Source of the DNA: Wuchereria bancrofti
Taxonomy: Eukaryota > Nematoda > Chromadorea > Rhabditida > Onchocercidae
Direction of reading: 5' to 3'
NCBI GenBank assembly: GCA_005281725.1
Contig: SSBO01000007.1
Coordinates: forward strand, 874,402-938,401
Length of the DNA: 64,000 bases
Shown in pieces: positions 26,801 through 38,547 of this stretch. Below the pieces are notes generated by a model, which was not told where the DNA came from, did not search any database, and saw only the letters and a program-made list of their open reading frames with translations. The translations under genes and the position numbers were made by a program. Each line of letters starts with the position of its first letter. Position 1 is the stretch's first letter.

Positions 26801-29800
26801 CGCACACAGCAGCTAACCAACCTTATAATTTGCAATGCATAATTTAGCTGTTTCACTGATGTAATTCAATTTTTTCATATATTCCTCCGAATGAATATGC
26901 GCAATTTTTTGTGTAGCACCTGTTGCATGCAATTCAATTGTCGCATGACATTTGACATCTGATTCACTGTTAATAGTTTCTGTTGGTGTTTCAGTATTTT
27001 CCCATTCTTCCATCTTCAACTTTTCTCTTTCATTACTAATATCCTCAAAATCATTTGATTTCAATTCAATCTTTGCCTCTTCTCTTTCTACATCTGAGTA
27101 AAATTCATCAGTAGCAGATTTATTAGTTCCTTCATTTCCATCGTCATAATCTGATATTTTGAAAGTTGTCGCAAATAAATCTTCAATTTCCTTTTGTAAA
27201 CTATTTACTGTTTCTTCCAATTTCTGAATTTGTTCATCTTTTCTTTGTATCTAAAAAAAAGCAAAGATTATAATATTGAAAATTGAATGTTTCATTCATG
27301 CAAATTCATTCAAATCCACTTGTGAATTCTTTGGATTTCAATCCATTTTAAAATTTTATTTGTCATAAAAGAAATTTTTCCCCACGGAGGAAATTGTCGC
27401 CATAGAAGGAAAAGGATTTTGGACTTATATTTTATGAATCATCCTTGGAAGTTAAATATTAAAAATTCACTTCATAAGGATCGACTAAAGAATATTTCTA
27501 TTTTTTTTTTAATAAAAAGTGATTTGTCACTTTTTTTTTTACTTTAATGAATAAATAATAATAACAGAGTTTATTTCTTCGTAAAATGCATACTATGTTG
27601 AATGGTCAATGATATATTGAACGGTCGTAAAGAATGACTGAATGAGTGAATGATTGAACGAATGAATGAATGAATGAATGAATGAATGGGAATGAATGAA
27701 TGAATGGGAATGAATGAAGGAATGGGAATGAATGAATGAATGGNNNNNNNNNNNNNNNNNNNNNNNNNNNNNNNNNNNNNNNNNNNNNNNNNNNNNNNNN
27801 NNNNNNNNNNNNNNNNNNNNNNNNNNNNNNNNNNNNNNNNNNNNNNNNNNNNNNNNNNNNNNNNNNNNNNNNNNNNNNNNNNNNNNNNNNNNNNNNNNNN
27901 NNNNNNNNNNNNNNNNNNNNNNNNNNNNNNNNNNNNNNNNNNNNNNNNNNNNNNNNNNNNNNNNNNNNNNNNNNNNNNNNNNNNNNNNNNNNNNNNNNNN
28001 NNNNNNNNNNNNNNNNNNNNNNNNNNNNNNNNNNNNNNNNNNNNNNNNNNNNNNNNNNNNNNNNNNNNNNNNNNNNNNNNNNNNNNNNNNNNNNNNNNNN
28101 NNNNNNNNNNNNNNNNNNNNNNNNNNNNNNNNNNNNNNNNNNNNNNNNNNNNNNNNNNNNNNNNNNNNNNNNNNNNNNNNNNNNNNNNNNNNNNNNNNNN
28201 NNNNNNNNNNNNNNNNNNNNNNNNNNNNNNNNNNNNNNNNNNNNNNNNNNNNNNNNNNNNNNNNNNNNNNNNNNNNNNNNNNNNNNNNNNNNNNNNNNNN
28301 NNNNNNNNNNNNNNNNNNNNNNNNNNNNNNNNNNNNNNNNNNNNNNNNNNNNNNNNNNNNNNNNNNNNNNNNNNNNNNNNNNNNNNNNNNNNNNNNNNNN
28401 NNNNNNNNNNNNNNNNNNNNNNNNNNNNNNNNNNNNNNNNNNNNNNNNNNNNNNNNNNNNNNNNNNNNNNNNNNNNNNNNNNNNNNNNNNNNNNNNNNNN
28501 NNNNNNNNNNNNNNNNNNNNNNNNNNNNNNNNNNNNNNNNNNNNNNNNNNNNNNNNNNNNNNNNNNNNNNNNNNNNNNNNNNNNNNNNNNNNNNNNNNNN
28601 NNNNNNNNNNNNNNNNNNNNNNNNNNNNNNNNNNNNNNNNNNNNNNNNNNNNNNNNNNNNNNNGAATGAATGAATGAATGGGAATGAATGAATGAATGAA
28701 TGAATGAATGAATGAATGAATGAATGAATGAATGAATGAATGAATGAATGAATGAATTGAATGAATGAATTGAATGAATGAATTGAATGAATGAATTGAA
28801 TGAAGAATTGAATGAATTGAATGAATGAATTGAATGAATGAATGAATGGGAATGAATGAATGAATGGGAATGAATGAATGAATGGGAATGAATGAATGAA
28901 TGGGAATGAATGAATGAATGGGAATGAATGAATGAATGGGAATGAATGAATGAATGGGAATGAATGAATGAATGGGAATGAATGAATGAATGGGAATGAA
29001 TGAATGAATGGGAATGAATGAATGAATGGGAATGAATGAATGAATGGGAATGAATGAATGAATGGGAATGAATGAATGAATGGGAATGAATGAATGAATG
29101 GGAATGAATGAATGGAATGAATGAATGAATGAATGAATGAATGAATGAATGAATGAATGAATGAATGAATGAATGGAAGGAATGAATGATAAACCTGTAA
29201 TTCAGCATTTTCGAGTTGTTTCTTTGCATTAAGCATATTTAAATGGCTTGCTTGTAAACTTTTCCTCAATTTGATCACATTATAATCGTTTTCTTGCAAT
29301 AATTCATAACTTTTTCGTAATGCTTCAGCATGTCGTAATTGCAAATCTAATTCTTCCTTTTCTCTTTCAATCTATAACATTTGAAATAAGGAAGAAAAGG
29401 AGGTATTACAAATTTAAACTTCAGTTTTATTCTTCTATTTGTATACTATTCTTAATTACAAATTTAGACTTCAGTTTTATTCTTGTACTTTCAGACTACT
29501 TTATTGATTGAAAAATTAGTAGAAATGAAAATGCTGCTAATAAAAAGATGCAAAACAATCTTTTTGATATCTTGTTATAAATACTTAAAAAATAAATGGT
29601 CTTATCTTTTCCACAAATAGAATATTATTTTCTGTATTAATTACAGAAACAATCGCATAAATTTGCCTCTTCTTTGTATTTCTGACTTTTTGCATAATTA
29701 GCATTGATCTGAATGAATTTCTCCTTGTATTCAAACATTTGTTGTACAGTTATTAGTTCCATTGAATTTGATTGCATACGCTATAAGCAATAAAATTGAT

Positions 29801-32800
29801 TAAATTTTAATTGCTAAATTTAATGAATGTTATTTTAATCTTTCATAATTTATTCATACTTATTTTCTACCACCAAATAATTTTTTGCATATTTCATTTC
29901 ACACTTCTTTTTTTATTCTCTTATTTAGTTACTTGAATGAAATTACTTAGACCAAATCGTTTCATAAAAACTAATTTAGTTTAAATTAGGGCATCACAAA
30001 GAAATTCATTATATCATTATTTTAAACTTATTTTAAACTCAAAGAACTTAGCATTAAACAAATGATGAGGGCTATGATAGATAGACATGAATATTTATTC
30101 ATTAGGACTAAAGACCAAAGATTACATTCAACTATATTTGATCGGGAAAACTGTTGAAATTTTACGTTAGCTAACCTGAAAGAGTGACTGCAACGATCTG
30201 ATCATTTGGATTAATTTTTTCTTCTCATTTGCCCAGCTTCGTTTTTTCCTAGCAAATTCATTTTGCTGATTCAGAAATTGATGATCGGTCAATTTTTGAT
30301 TCTGTGAAAATTGCGCTCGATCCGAGAGCGCTTTTAGGAAGCGTCGTTCTAAAGCAACCAATAAACTTTTCATCTGTGATTCACTTTCAACATCTTCCAA
30401 AAAATGTATCATTTCGGTATTTTGCTCTCGAATTTTCTCTACTTCAATTTGCCAATACTCATTTTGACTTCTTAGCACATTTATCATTTCCTAAAAAGTT
30501 TCAAAATTAAAATATTACGAATTTGTCTCATTCGGAACTTACGATTTTGTTCTGCTAAGAATATGCGAATTTATTTCGTTAAGGATTTACGATTTTGTCT
30601 AAAAAGAGAAACATATACACGTACTACATACGCATAATACGTGTGAAAACATTTCTATCATACGTGATACGCTATTCATGCATTTCATTTGATCACATCA
30701 ACTGATATCTTAATAATATTTTAGCAGGGAAGTGAATTAATACACATTATTTGAAAAAAATAAAAAGATAAGTATTCAGATCTTTCCTTATCTCTTTAAA
30801 AATTCAATTCCTATTTTAAAAAAATAAGAATACCAACTTTCAAATGAACATTTTCCGCCATAATTTCGGCGCTCTTTGTCTCATCACTTATCTCTAAAAG
30901 ATTTGCAACGATATAGTCCTTGTCCTGAAAAGAATTATACTTAGCTATTTGCATAGATTAACGTCTCTTCAACGTTTGCGTCTAAACATTTCCTCAATTT
31001 ATAATCTAATCAATACATTACATTAATCTTTTTTTTTCCTTTTAAAATTATTTATAAATTTAAAGTTTTTTTATCAACATGCACTTATCTGTTCTGTTTT
31101 TACAAGCTCAATTTGGTAGTAAATGTAATTTTCTGACTTTTGCACTTATTCTTTTATAACATCTATTGGAAGTGTCATTGCTGAAGTTATCACAGAATGA
31201 TAGTATTTGACAACGTGTAATCTAATATCTGCCATAATCTATATTTAAAAGATTTAATTAAAATGAAATATCTTCTCTATCTTTTGATCACTTTTGAAGT
31301 TATCATCTATCGATTTATGATTGTCATCAGAAGTTAACACTTGTTTATACTGTGCCAATAATTTATCATAATCGTGTTTAGGTACAGAACGCAGTAAATG
31401 TGTCTGAAGACATGCTATCTCAATTGATGCCAATTCCTGAAATAAAAATGTACCAAACAAATTTTAGCCATATTTACTCATCAAATTTTATTTAAATATG
31501 AAAATTCACCCTAAAACTTAACATAATGGATTGAATTTTCTAATAAGTTTATTATAGTGTTTGTTTTTCTTAGTCCTATTATTTTTATTTTAGTGAAATT
31601 TAGAAAATGCTAAAGTCTTGTAATTTTGTTTCAAATGAAAACTATAACAATATTTGTTTCTTAGTAAAATAATTCAACTGAAAATTTTGAATGTAAGAAA
31701 AGTAAAAGATAAATTAATTTAATTTAAAAAAGTCAATGATTAACTGATTCATAATTAGCAATTTTGAGTTGTTTGAGGTGTAATAAACGCTGTTCCTGAT
31801 AGTTCTTTTCAATTTTCCTATATTCAACATTTTCATTGTTTCGATTACGTTCAACAATTTCTAGTTTTCGTATGAGTTGAAGATTTCGTAGTCGTTCTGC
31901 GACCACTTGCCTATTCATCTCTTCCACTTTTTCTTGCATCTCATTTCCATTTAAGTGTATCGAATTGGCTAATTTCTTCAAGTTTATTAAGAATTAATCT
32001 AAATTAAACAGATTAAATGATCATAAAATATTACCTATTTTTAATTTAATCCATTGATTATTGAAATAATAGATGGATATGAAAATAAAGTGTTAAATAC
32101 GAATAAATATCTAAACAAGATGAAATTTTTTTTTTTTTTTGGGGTGATATGATATGAAATTGAGGAGGAAAAGAATTATAACTACAATTTTTTTCAATCA
32201 TTTCTTAATTTATGTTTAAATTATGATTCATTTTTACTATGAAAATTAATTTCTCAAGTTTTTTTCAATCAAACTTTTTAACAATTTTCTTTTCCAAACT
32301 TTATTATTTAAACTCTTTAATGGTTATTTAAAACGATTTATAACTTCTCTCTCACCTGATACTCCTCAATTTTGATCTCATAACATTCCATTTGTTGACG
32401 TAACTCATCGATGGTTTTATTATGATACGTCGTATCATTCACGGATACTTCTTTTTGCAAATTGAAATAGTTCACTTTTAGTTCATCAATGCTGCTTGCT
32501 GCATGCTGCATGCTTTTCTCCATACATTGCAACTGGCGATCTTTCTCGTCTAATTCCTTTAAAATGAAAAAATTTGTCGAACTGAATACTTTAATCAATT
32601 AAATTAATTAAATCGAGAAGAAAATTAAGCAATAGACTAGAGCTTTTAATCATTGTAACTTTTCATAACTTACAAAATTAAACTTTTTTTCAAATTAAAT
32701 AAGCATTAATATGGTTTTGTCTTAACAATTAAAACAAATAATAAGTGATAAAAAATAAAATTACAACCTGCATAAGTAGCATTAATTCATGATTGAGTGA

Positions 32801-35800
32801 TGAAATGATCATTGCACTAGCTTCCAAACTTTCTAAACTTCCTTCATATTCCTTTTTCTTTTTTCCGGATTTTACAAGTCTTTTATGGGTTTTTAATAAA
32901 CTTTCTGAATTTGGCTTGTATTCAACATCATTTTCTTCCATTTTATGTAAAATGTTAGCGCTATCGTCAGCGGATTTTTCCACTTCACTACTACTTCTAT
33001 CATTTCCCTTTCCGTATTCTTCTACCAACGATTTCTCTACGGAATTTGTTGCAGAAACGGAATCTTCCAGTTTGTAATGAGATGTATCAAAAGCAGTGCT
33101 CAATTCAATTTGTAACAATGAACATTTAGCTGTCAATTTTTCAATTTGCTGTTCTCGAAAGTTAATTTGCTTCTCCAAACGATTAATTTCACTTTCTGCA
33201 CTACCAAATATTTCCTAAAAAAAGTCTACAATTCTTTTAAATCGAATAAATATATTTTTGAAAAATAAGTAAAATTTCAGAGTATCTTCTAAAATATTGC
33301 TGTAATTCTAGTCATTTTTTATGTGCTAAGTTAAAATAGAGACACTTGGAATTGCATTGGAATTAATTTTTGCATAAATAACCGAGTAATCCGATTTATT
33401 AGTCAATTCTTTTTTGTTACTGCACATCGTAGCCTTCTCGACAATGTTATTTCTCATTCTTTGAGAAATTATTTTCCTAACTTATATAGCTTTAAAGTGT
33501 AAAATTTTTCAAGAAATAAAGAATTGAAATTTACCCCTCGAAGTCTTTTCAATTCAGCGTTAATCCTCTGATTTTCAGAATCTTTCATTTCTAGATTACG
33601 TATTAGTTCATTATTCTCCATTTCATGTTGTTTAATTTCAGTATGTAACTTGTCAATAGTCTGTAACACTTTTCTGTTTACTTTTTTACTCTAAATTTAT
33701 TCTTTTTTTCAAGGAAATATTTTCAAAGAAATATTTGTATGTTTTTGTGAGTTTAACAAACTTCAGAACAGTAAAAGAAGATAACCTCGTTGAGCGCTGT
33801 AATTTTACATTGCATTTGCGCAATTGATGTATTAACTTTATTATTCGTTACGGTACCACCGAAAAGTTGTCGAGCTATTTTGGTAGCATCGAGAAGTTCG
33901 GCTCGTAATTTTTCCATTTCCTTTTCACCTTTCATATTACTCTCTAACACATTCTGAGCTTGCAACTCTTGTAATTCAACCTGAAATTGCACTAAAACTT
34001 TAAAATAGTCTCCCTGAACTGTATTTGAAGTAATTTTCTTTGAATGTGATTTTAAAATAGCTTTCCTGAATATGAATTGAAAGAGGGATAAAATTTTAGC
34101 AGAGCTATTTGATCAGGAGGGAAGTTTTATTGATTGAATCAGTATCTAGCGATGTGCGATATCACAAGTTTATTTTGAAAAAAAAAATTTAGCATCTCTT
34201 AAGAAAAACTTATAGTTAGAAATTTATGGAAGAAAAAAAATTTCCGGAAATAATTTGTCAATTGTTTCCCGTCTTAATTTTAAATAAATGAACGAATCTG
34301 CTTTTGCATGATTGAATTTTTAAAATTTAGAAACAAACTTGTAAAGTTTCAAACTTCAATTGTAACTCTTCAATTTGCTCATCTTTATCCTGTAGCAATT
34401 CCTGAAACAGTTATACCAATAATTCTCGAAACTTTCCAAAATCCACAAATTATTTAAAAATAATTCTTGAAATGTTCGTACCTGTGCTATTATTGCAAAA
34501 CATTATGACATTATTATATATGCGATAATGCTAAATATGTCATACATCGGTTGCAGTTCCCATTAATTACATCTTCATAAATTTCTTTTTAAGTCTCTTA
34601 AATCTGTTAAGTTTAAGTTTTTAAGTTTCGTCGCTTGATGACTGAAATTATACCTTATAATGTTGAGATGAGTTTTCATCAACATTCTCCAACTCTCCAG
34701 TTGTCTTTTTTTCATTTTCAAGCTGAAATGTGGTCAAAATGAGTTATGTACAAATTTCTATTTTTTATATAAAAAGTTATAGGATTAATCAAACTGTAAT
34801 CAATTATAAATTAATGAAGTTTAAGCATTATTTGATTTATCTTTCATTTATATTCTTTTCAAATATTCTCTATTATTACTTCAACTTATTTATTCTCTCC
34901 ATTCAATTTCTCTATTATATGATAGTTCGGATTTTTATATTTTTACCTTCGAACTATCAAACTGTTTTATAAATTGTTGAAAAAGGTATTGTATGGGAAT
35001 ATACAGCAGCAAATAATAATAATTAATAGAAAAAACGAACAATAATTAATAATAATAAATAAATAAATAACTAAATAAATAAACAATAATAAAAATAAAT
35101 GATAATAATAGCAATAAATAATGAAAGTGAGAACATTTGAATTTGAAAACACAAAAAGTTGCATTAATTAATTTCATAATATTAGTGGTTAAAATTGTTA
35201 AAAAAAATTATAAATGTACAAAATTTTCCTCTAACCTTCTTGCCGAGCAATTCATTATCATTCGTTAAACGCTCGATAATTTTGTCACTTTCCAATAATT
35301 GCTCATATAATGACTGATAATTATGAGCCGTATCCTCGATAAATGTTGTTGCTGAGGCAAGCGCTGTTGACAATTGTTCAATTTCCGCTCGAAGTTCATC
35401 ATTTTGTTGCGCTACTTCCTGACGATAATACTTTCCTCTCTTATTCTTTCGTAATTATCAAAAATTTAAAAGAATAGGCCACGATGAATTTATTTACTTA
35501 ATTATCTGAAAATATGATTAGAAGGACCTGAAGTTGCTTGGAAAGTAATGCAGCTTGTTGGCTTCGTTGTCGTAATTTCAACGTTTCAGCTTCATTAATC
35601 GCAGATCCTTCTAATTTATTTTCAAGCCGTCTACTTAATTCACGAACGGAATCATCCAAAAACTCTTGCTAGAATGATTATTATATTAAAATATTTCAAA
35701 GCATACTATCAAATGACGAGGAAAGTATTTGAAGCTTTACCTGTTGAATAAGTTTAGCACGTTCATTCTCGAGTTGTTCAATGCGACAACTTAATTTCTC

Positions 35801-37440
35801 AGCTTTGTCACTTTGTTCGGCCAATTCACGATCACTAAATAAGCTATTACATCTATTTTTTTTAAAACTGTTTTGAGAAAAAAAAAAAATTTCGGAATAA
35901 ATGGAAAATTTTTCTGTTTTCTTTCTTCCTCTTTCCTTCCTTATTTCCATTTTTCCTTCAATCTCAAATTTACATTCTTTTCTTTTAATGTTTTACATTA
36001 GAAAATTAAAAATAAATTGTAGATAACCGTTCTTTATTTCTTTCTTTTAAATAAACATTTTCTTCCGTTAAACTATTAATTCGTGTTCGAAATGTTTCAC
36101 TGAGATCGGTGCTGTTTGTTGTAGCAGTTATGCGTTCACGTAAAAAATTGAGTTCAAGCTATAAAGTAAAAAAAAATTGAATCGATCGGATTTCTAGCAA
36201 TAAATTGAACTTTTCGAAGTTTTTTTTAGAGTTTAGAAGTGAAGAAATGTGAGGGAATATAAAATTCTCAGAAAATTTTGCAAAATTAGCTAAGAATGAC
36301 TTGTATCTTCGGAAATATTTAAAAACTTGATGACTCATAAGAAAATCAAAGTTATCATTTAACAATTTCTTTGAGTATCGAAATGATTAAATTGGAATTC
36401 AAACTCAATTCTTTATTTTCATACTAATCATTAATTACTGCTATTTATTATTTATGTAATTGCTAATATTGCTCATGAAAGATTAATCATTATTACAGAC
36501 ATACTACGGATTCTTCCGGTTCCGGTTCTGAGTAATTAATTGAATAGTTGAATTATCGGGAACAGTTGACACCTTTCCTATTATTATACTGACTAAATTC
36601 TTAGGATCAGAATAATTAAATAATAATAATTGTATTAATTCTTGCAATAATTAATTAGCATACATTCATATTTTCCTTTTCTTCCTCCCAGTTTTCTTGT
36701 TTTTCCACCATTTCTGCAGCTTCCTTTACCGCCAACTCTTTTAACTCTTCCGCATTTGCATGTTCATACTGCATGATCCACTGCATTGCTTTCATAATTG
36801 GTTTAACTGATTCCGATATTTCGATATCTTCCACGTCATACTAAATTATTAAAAGTAATTTAGGTCCAAGTCCAATTGTAGAATCTAAAGAAATATTATA
36901 TTGAATTTAAATATACGAATAAATTTTTCATTTCCTACAAGCAAAATACATATGCTAAGTAGATTTGCTTATGTTAATTAATCTATTCCATTTCATTTGA
37001 TCGAATAATTTTGAGCACAAATGAATTTTTTTTTAATACTTAAAATGTCTTAAAATATGATATAAACATTGTATTAAATTGTATATTGTAATTAAAAATT
37101 TTTAAACTAGAAAGTTAGTTTTTTTTTCAACACAATAATCATTATAAAAAGAAATAGAATTTACCAGTTTTCCTCTAAAAATTAGCAACAATTTGTAATA
37201 TTATACTGTAATGTTATTAACTTTTTCATTTTTAGAATTAAATATAAATTTCCATCATCTAAATTCGAATTTGAATTATTTTCTTTTTACAAACATAATA
37301 TTATTTGAATTTTCAACTATATCCTAAGAAATATTTGCACTAACCTTTGATAATTGTTCATACCATCGATTTACTATTTCAGGATGATCACTACCTTCTT
37401 CAAATAATTCTCCCAATTCATTCACATTTAATGGTGCCAT
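23863..37440 (-). CDS. CEP290: CEP290-like ciliary transition-zone coiled-coil protein
   Basis: Long coiled-coil protein linking axoneme and membrane at the ciliary transition zone. Exons: 37345-37440, 36664-36840, 36028-36158, 35741-35834, 35528-35668, 35236-35418, 34654-34722, 34339-34401, 33786-33980, 33535-33660, 32768-33214, 32356-32556, 31745-31975, ~31292-31436, 30838-30924, 30176-30490, ~29655-29780, 29195-29371, 26822-27250, 25948-26556, 25643-25746, 25282-25399, 24872-25186, 24559-24708, 24220-24387, 23863-23913. This gives about 1650 residues, almost all heptad-rich. Blocks align in order with human CEP290: EINRLEKQINFREQQIEKLT, KHDYDKLLAQYKQVL, LRSQNEYWQIEVE and KYKDEVIEKYKSLLK. 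Start MAPLNVNELGELFEEG is in an exon of its own. The ends of exons 14 and 17 do not close in phase, so a small exon may be missing there. An acidic exon (26822-27250) departs from the coiled-coil pattern. Shorter than the human protein (about 2480). Confidence 0.8.
27631..29190. repeat. GAATG-type minisatellite, 14-bp unit, interrupted by gap
   Basis: Tandem (GAAT)-derived array inside a CEP290-like intron. From about 28850 to 29110 it is a uniform array of the 14-mer GGAATGAATGAATG with almost no variation. Around 28755-28850 it switches to AATTGAATGAATG-type 13-mers, and elsewhere to plain 4-mers. The left edge is degenerate. The array ends within about 10 bp of the splice donor of the exon at 29195-29371. 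The unknown bases at 27744-28663 lie inside it, so its true length is unknown. Confidence 0.95.
27744..28663. other. Assembly gap (920 unknown bases)
   Basis: A run of N flanked on both sides by the same GAATG minisatellite, so assembly collapsed or stopped in the repeat. Any open frame drawn across it is an artefact. Confidence 1.
29404..29485. repeat. Direct duplication of about 29 bp in a CEP290-like intron
   Basis: Two copies, at about 29404-29433 and 29456-29485, differ at about one base and are separated by a T/A-rich spacer. They lie upstream of the exon 29195-29371 on the minus strand. Confidence 0.6.
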
Positions 37441-38547
37441 TTTTTCTTCACAAATAATTTTTTATAAAAAAATTTTTAAAATGTAATCTAAAGTAAAAAC
37501 GAGAAAAAAAAAGAAATGAATCCTTAAATGATACAAAGAATAGAACACAATTTAAGAAATAACTTACTTTTTTAATTATACTGAAATAGATATTTTTGAA
37601 AAGAATGAAAGTAATGGCCAAGGGTCATTTATTTATGACCATATAAGCATTTAGCTAGTTTGTTCTCATAATGCAATGTTTCTATAGCAACCATTATATG
37701 AGTGTTTTACAACAGATAGTATAAACAAATATTACAATTTCAATATGCTTCTTTTTTCTTTTTATTTAAAACAATCGATATGTATAGCAAATAAAAAATA
37801 AAAAATCTTTTACCTGAGTACTCGATACATACATTGATTATTTACCTGAGTTAATACATCGAATGTATCAACTTTTAGATGATATTGGCATGAAGAATGA
37901 TGATTTTGTGGAAAACAAGAATGAAATTATATTACCAGAAGGGAATTTCTATTAGCCTGATTAATGGCCATCTATGTGAGTGTACATATTGCTGTGAACA
38001 TCGCTAAATTAATTGGATTTAGCACTTCATTTCTGATACAACACTGTAACTTATTAGATTTTTTCATTTTTTAAGTAAATGAATGATTCAGGAAGACTTT
38101 TTTTATAATTGTTTTTTTTAATAATTGTTGCAAATTTGCTTCCCTATGAATTTCATAAAATTACCACCTTTATCTAAGACAATGTTGTGCAATATAAGTA
38201 CCATATATATATATATTACTATCATTCTCGCTATATCACTCCTCATCTTCCGATGTTACGTGGACTTATTTTCGTGTTATTTACAAGTAAGACATAGTAT
38301 CTAAGATGCAAATGTGATCTAACAATAACCTCAGCTTAAAAGATTAATAAAATGATTCCGTGAAAAGTTAAGCATCCGAAACTTTGCTTCATCTAATCAA
38401 CTTTTATGTAATTCACTATGAGAAGTAAAATGACATATCACCTGCAGTTAAACAACATTTTATTCAGCAAAGCTATTAAAAAACAAAAGATCACAACTGT
38501 AGAAACCATAACACAATCTGTTATACTGCAACATTCGATAAGATTAA
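37441..38547. other. Intergenic region, CEP290-like 5' end to DDX54 3' end
   Basis: About 1.1 kb with both neighbours on the minus strand. It should hold the CEP290-like promoter and the DDX54 3' UTR. An (AT)n run lies near 38204-38218. No coding or RNA feature is supported. Confidence 0.6.

Noticed and set aside
27631..29190. CRISPR-like array
   Set aside because: No unique spacers: unit follows unit directly. It is a simple tandem repeat in a eukaryotic intron.
27571..29344. Very long open frames (Ile-His-Ser-Phe repeats) and frames across N
   Set aside because: They are translations of the GAATG minisatellite and of unknown bases inside an intron. The flanking real CEP290-like exon is in one frame only and stops being coding at its donor.
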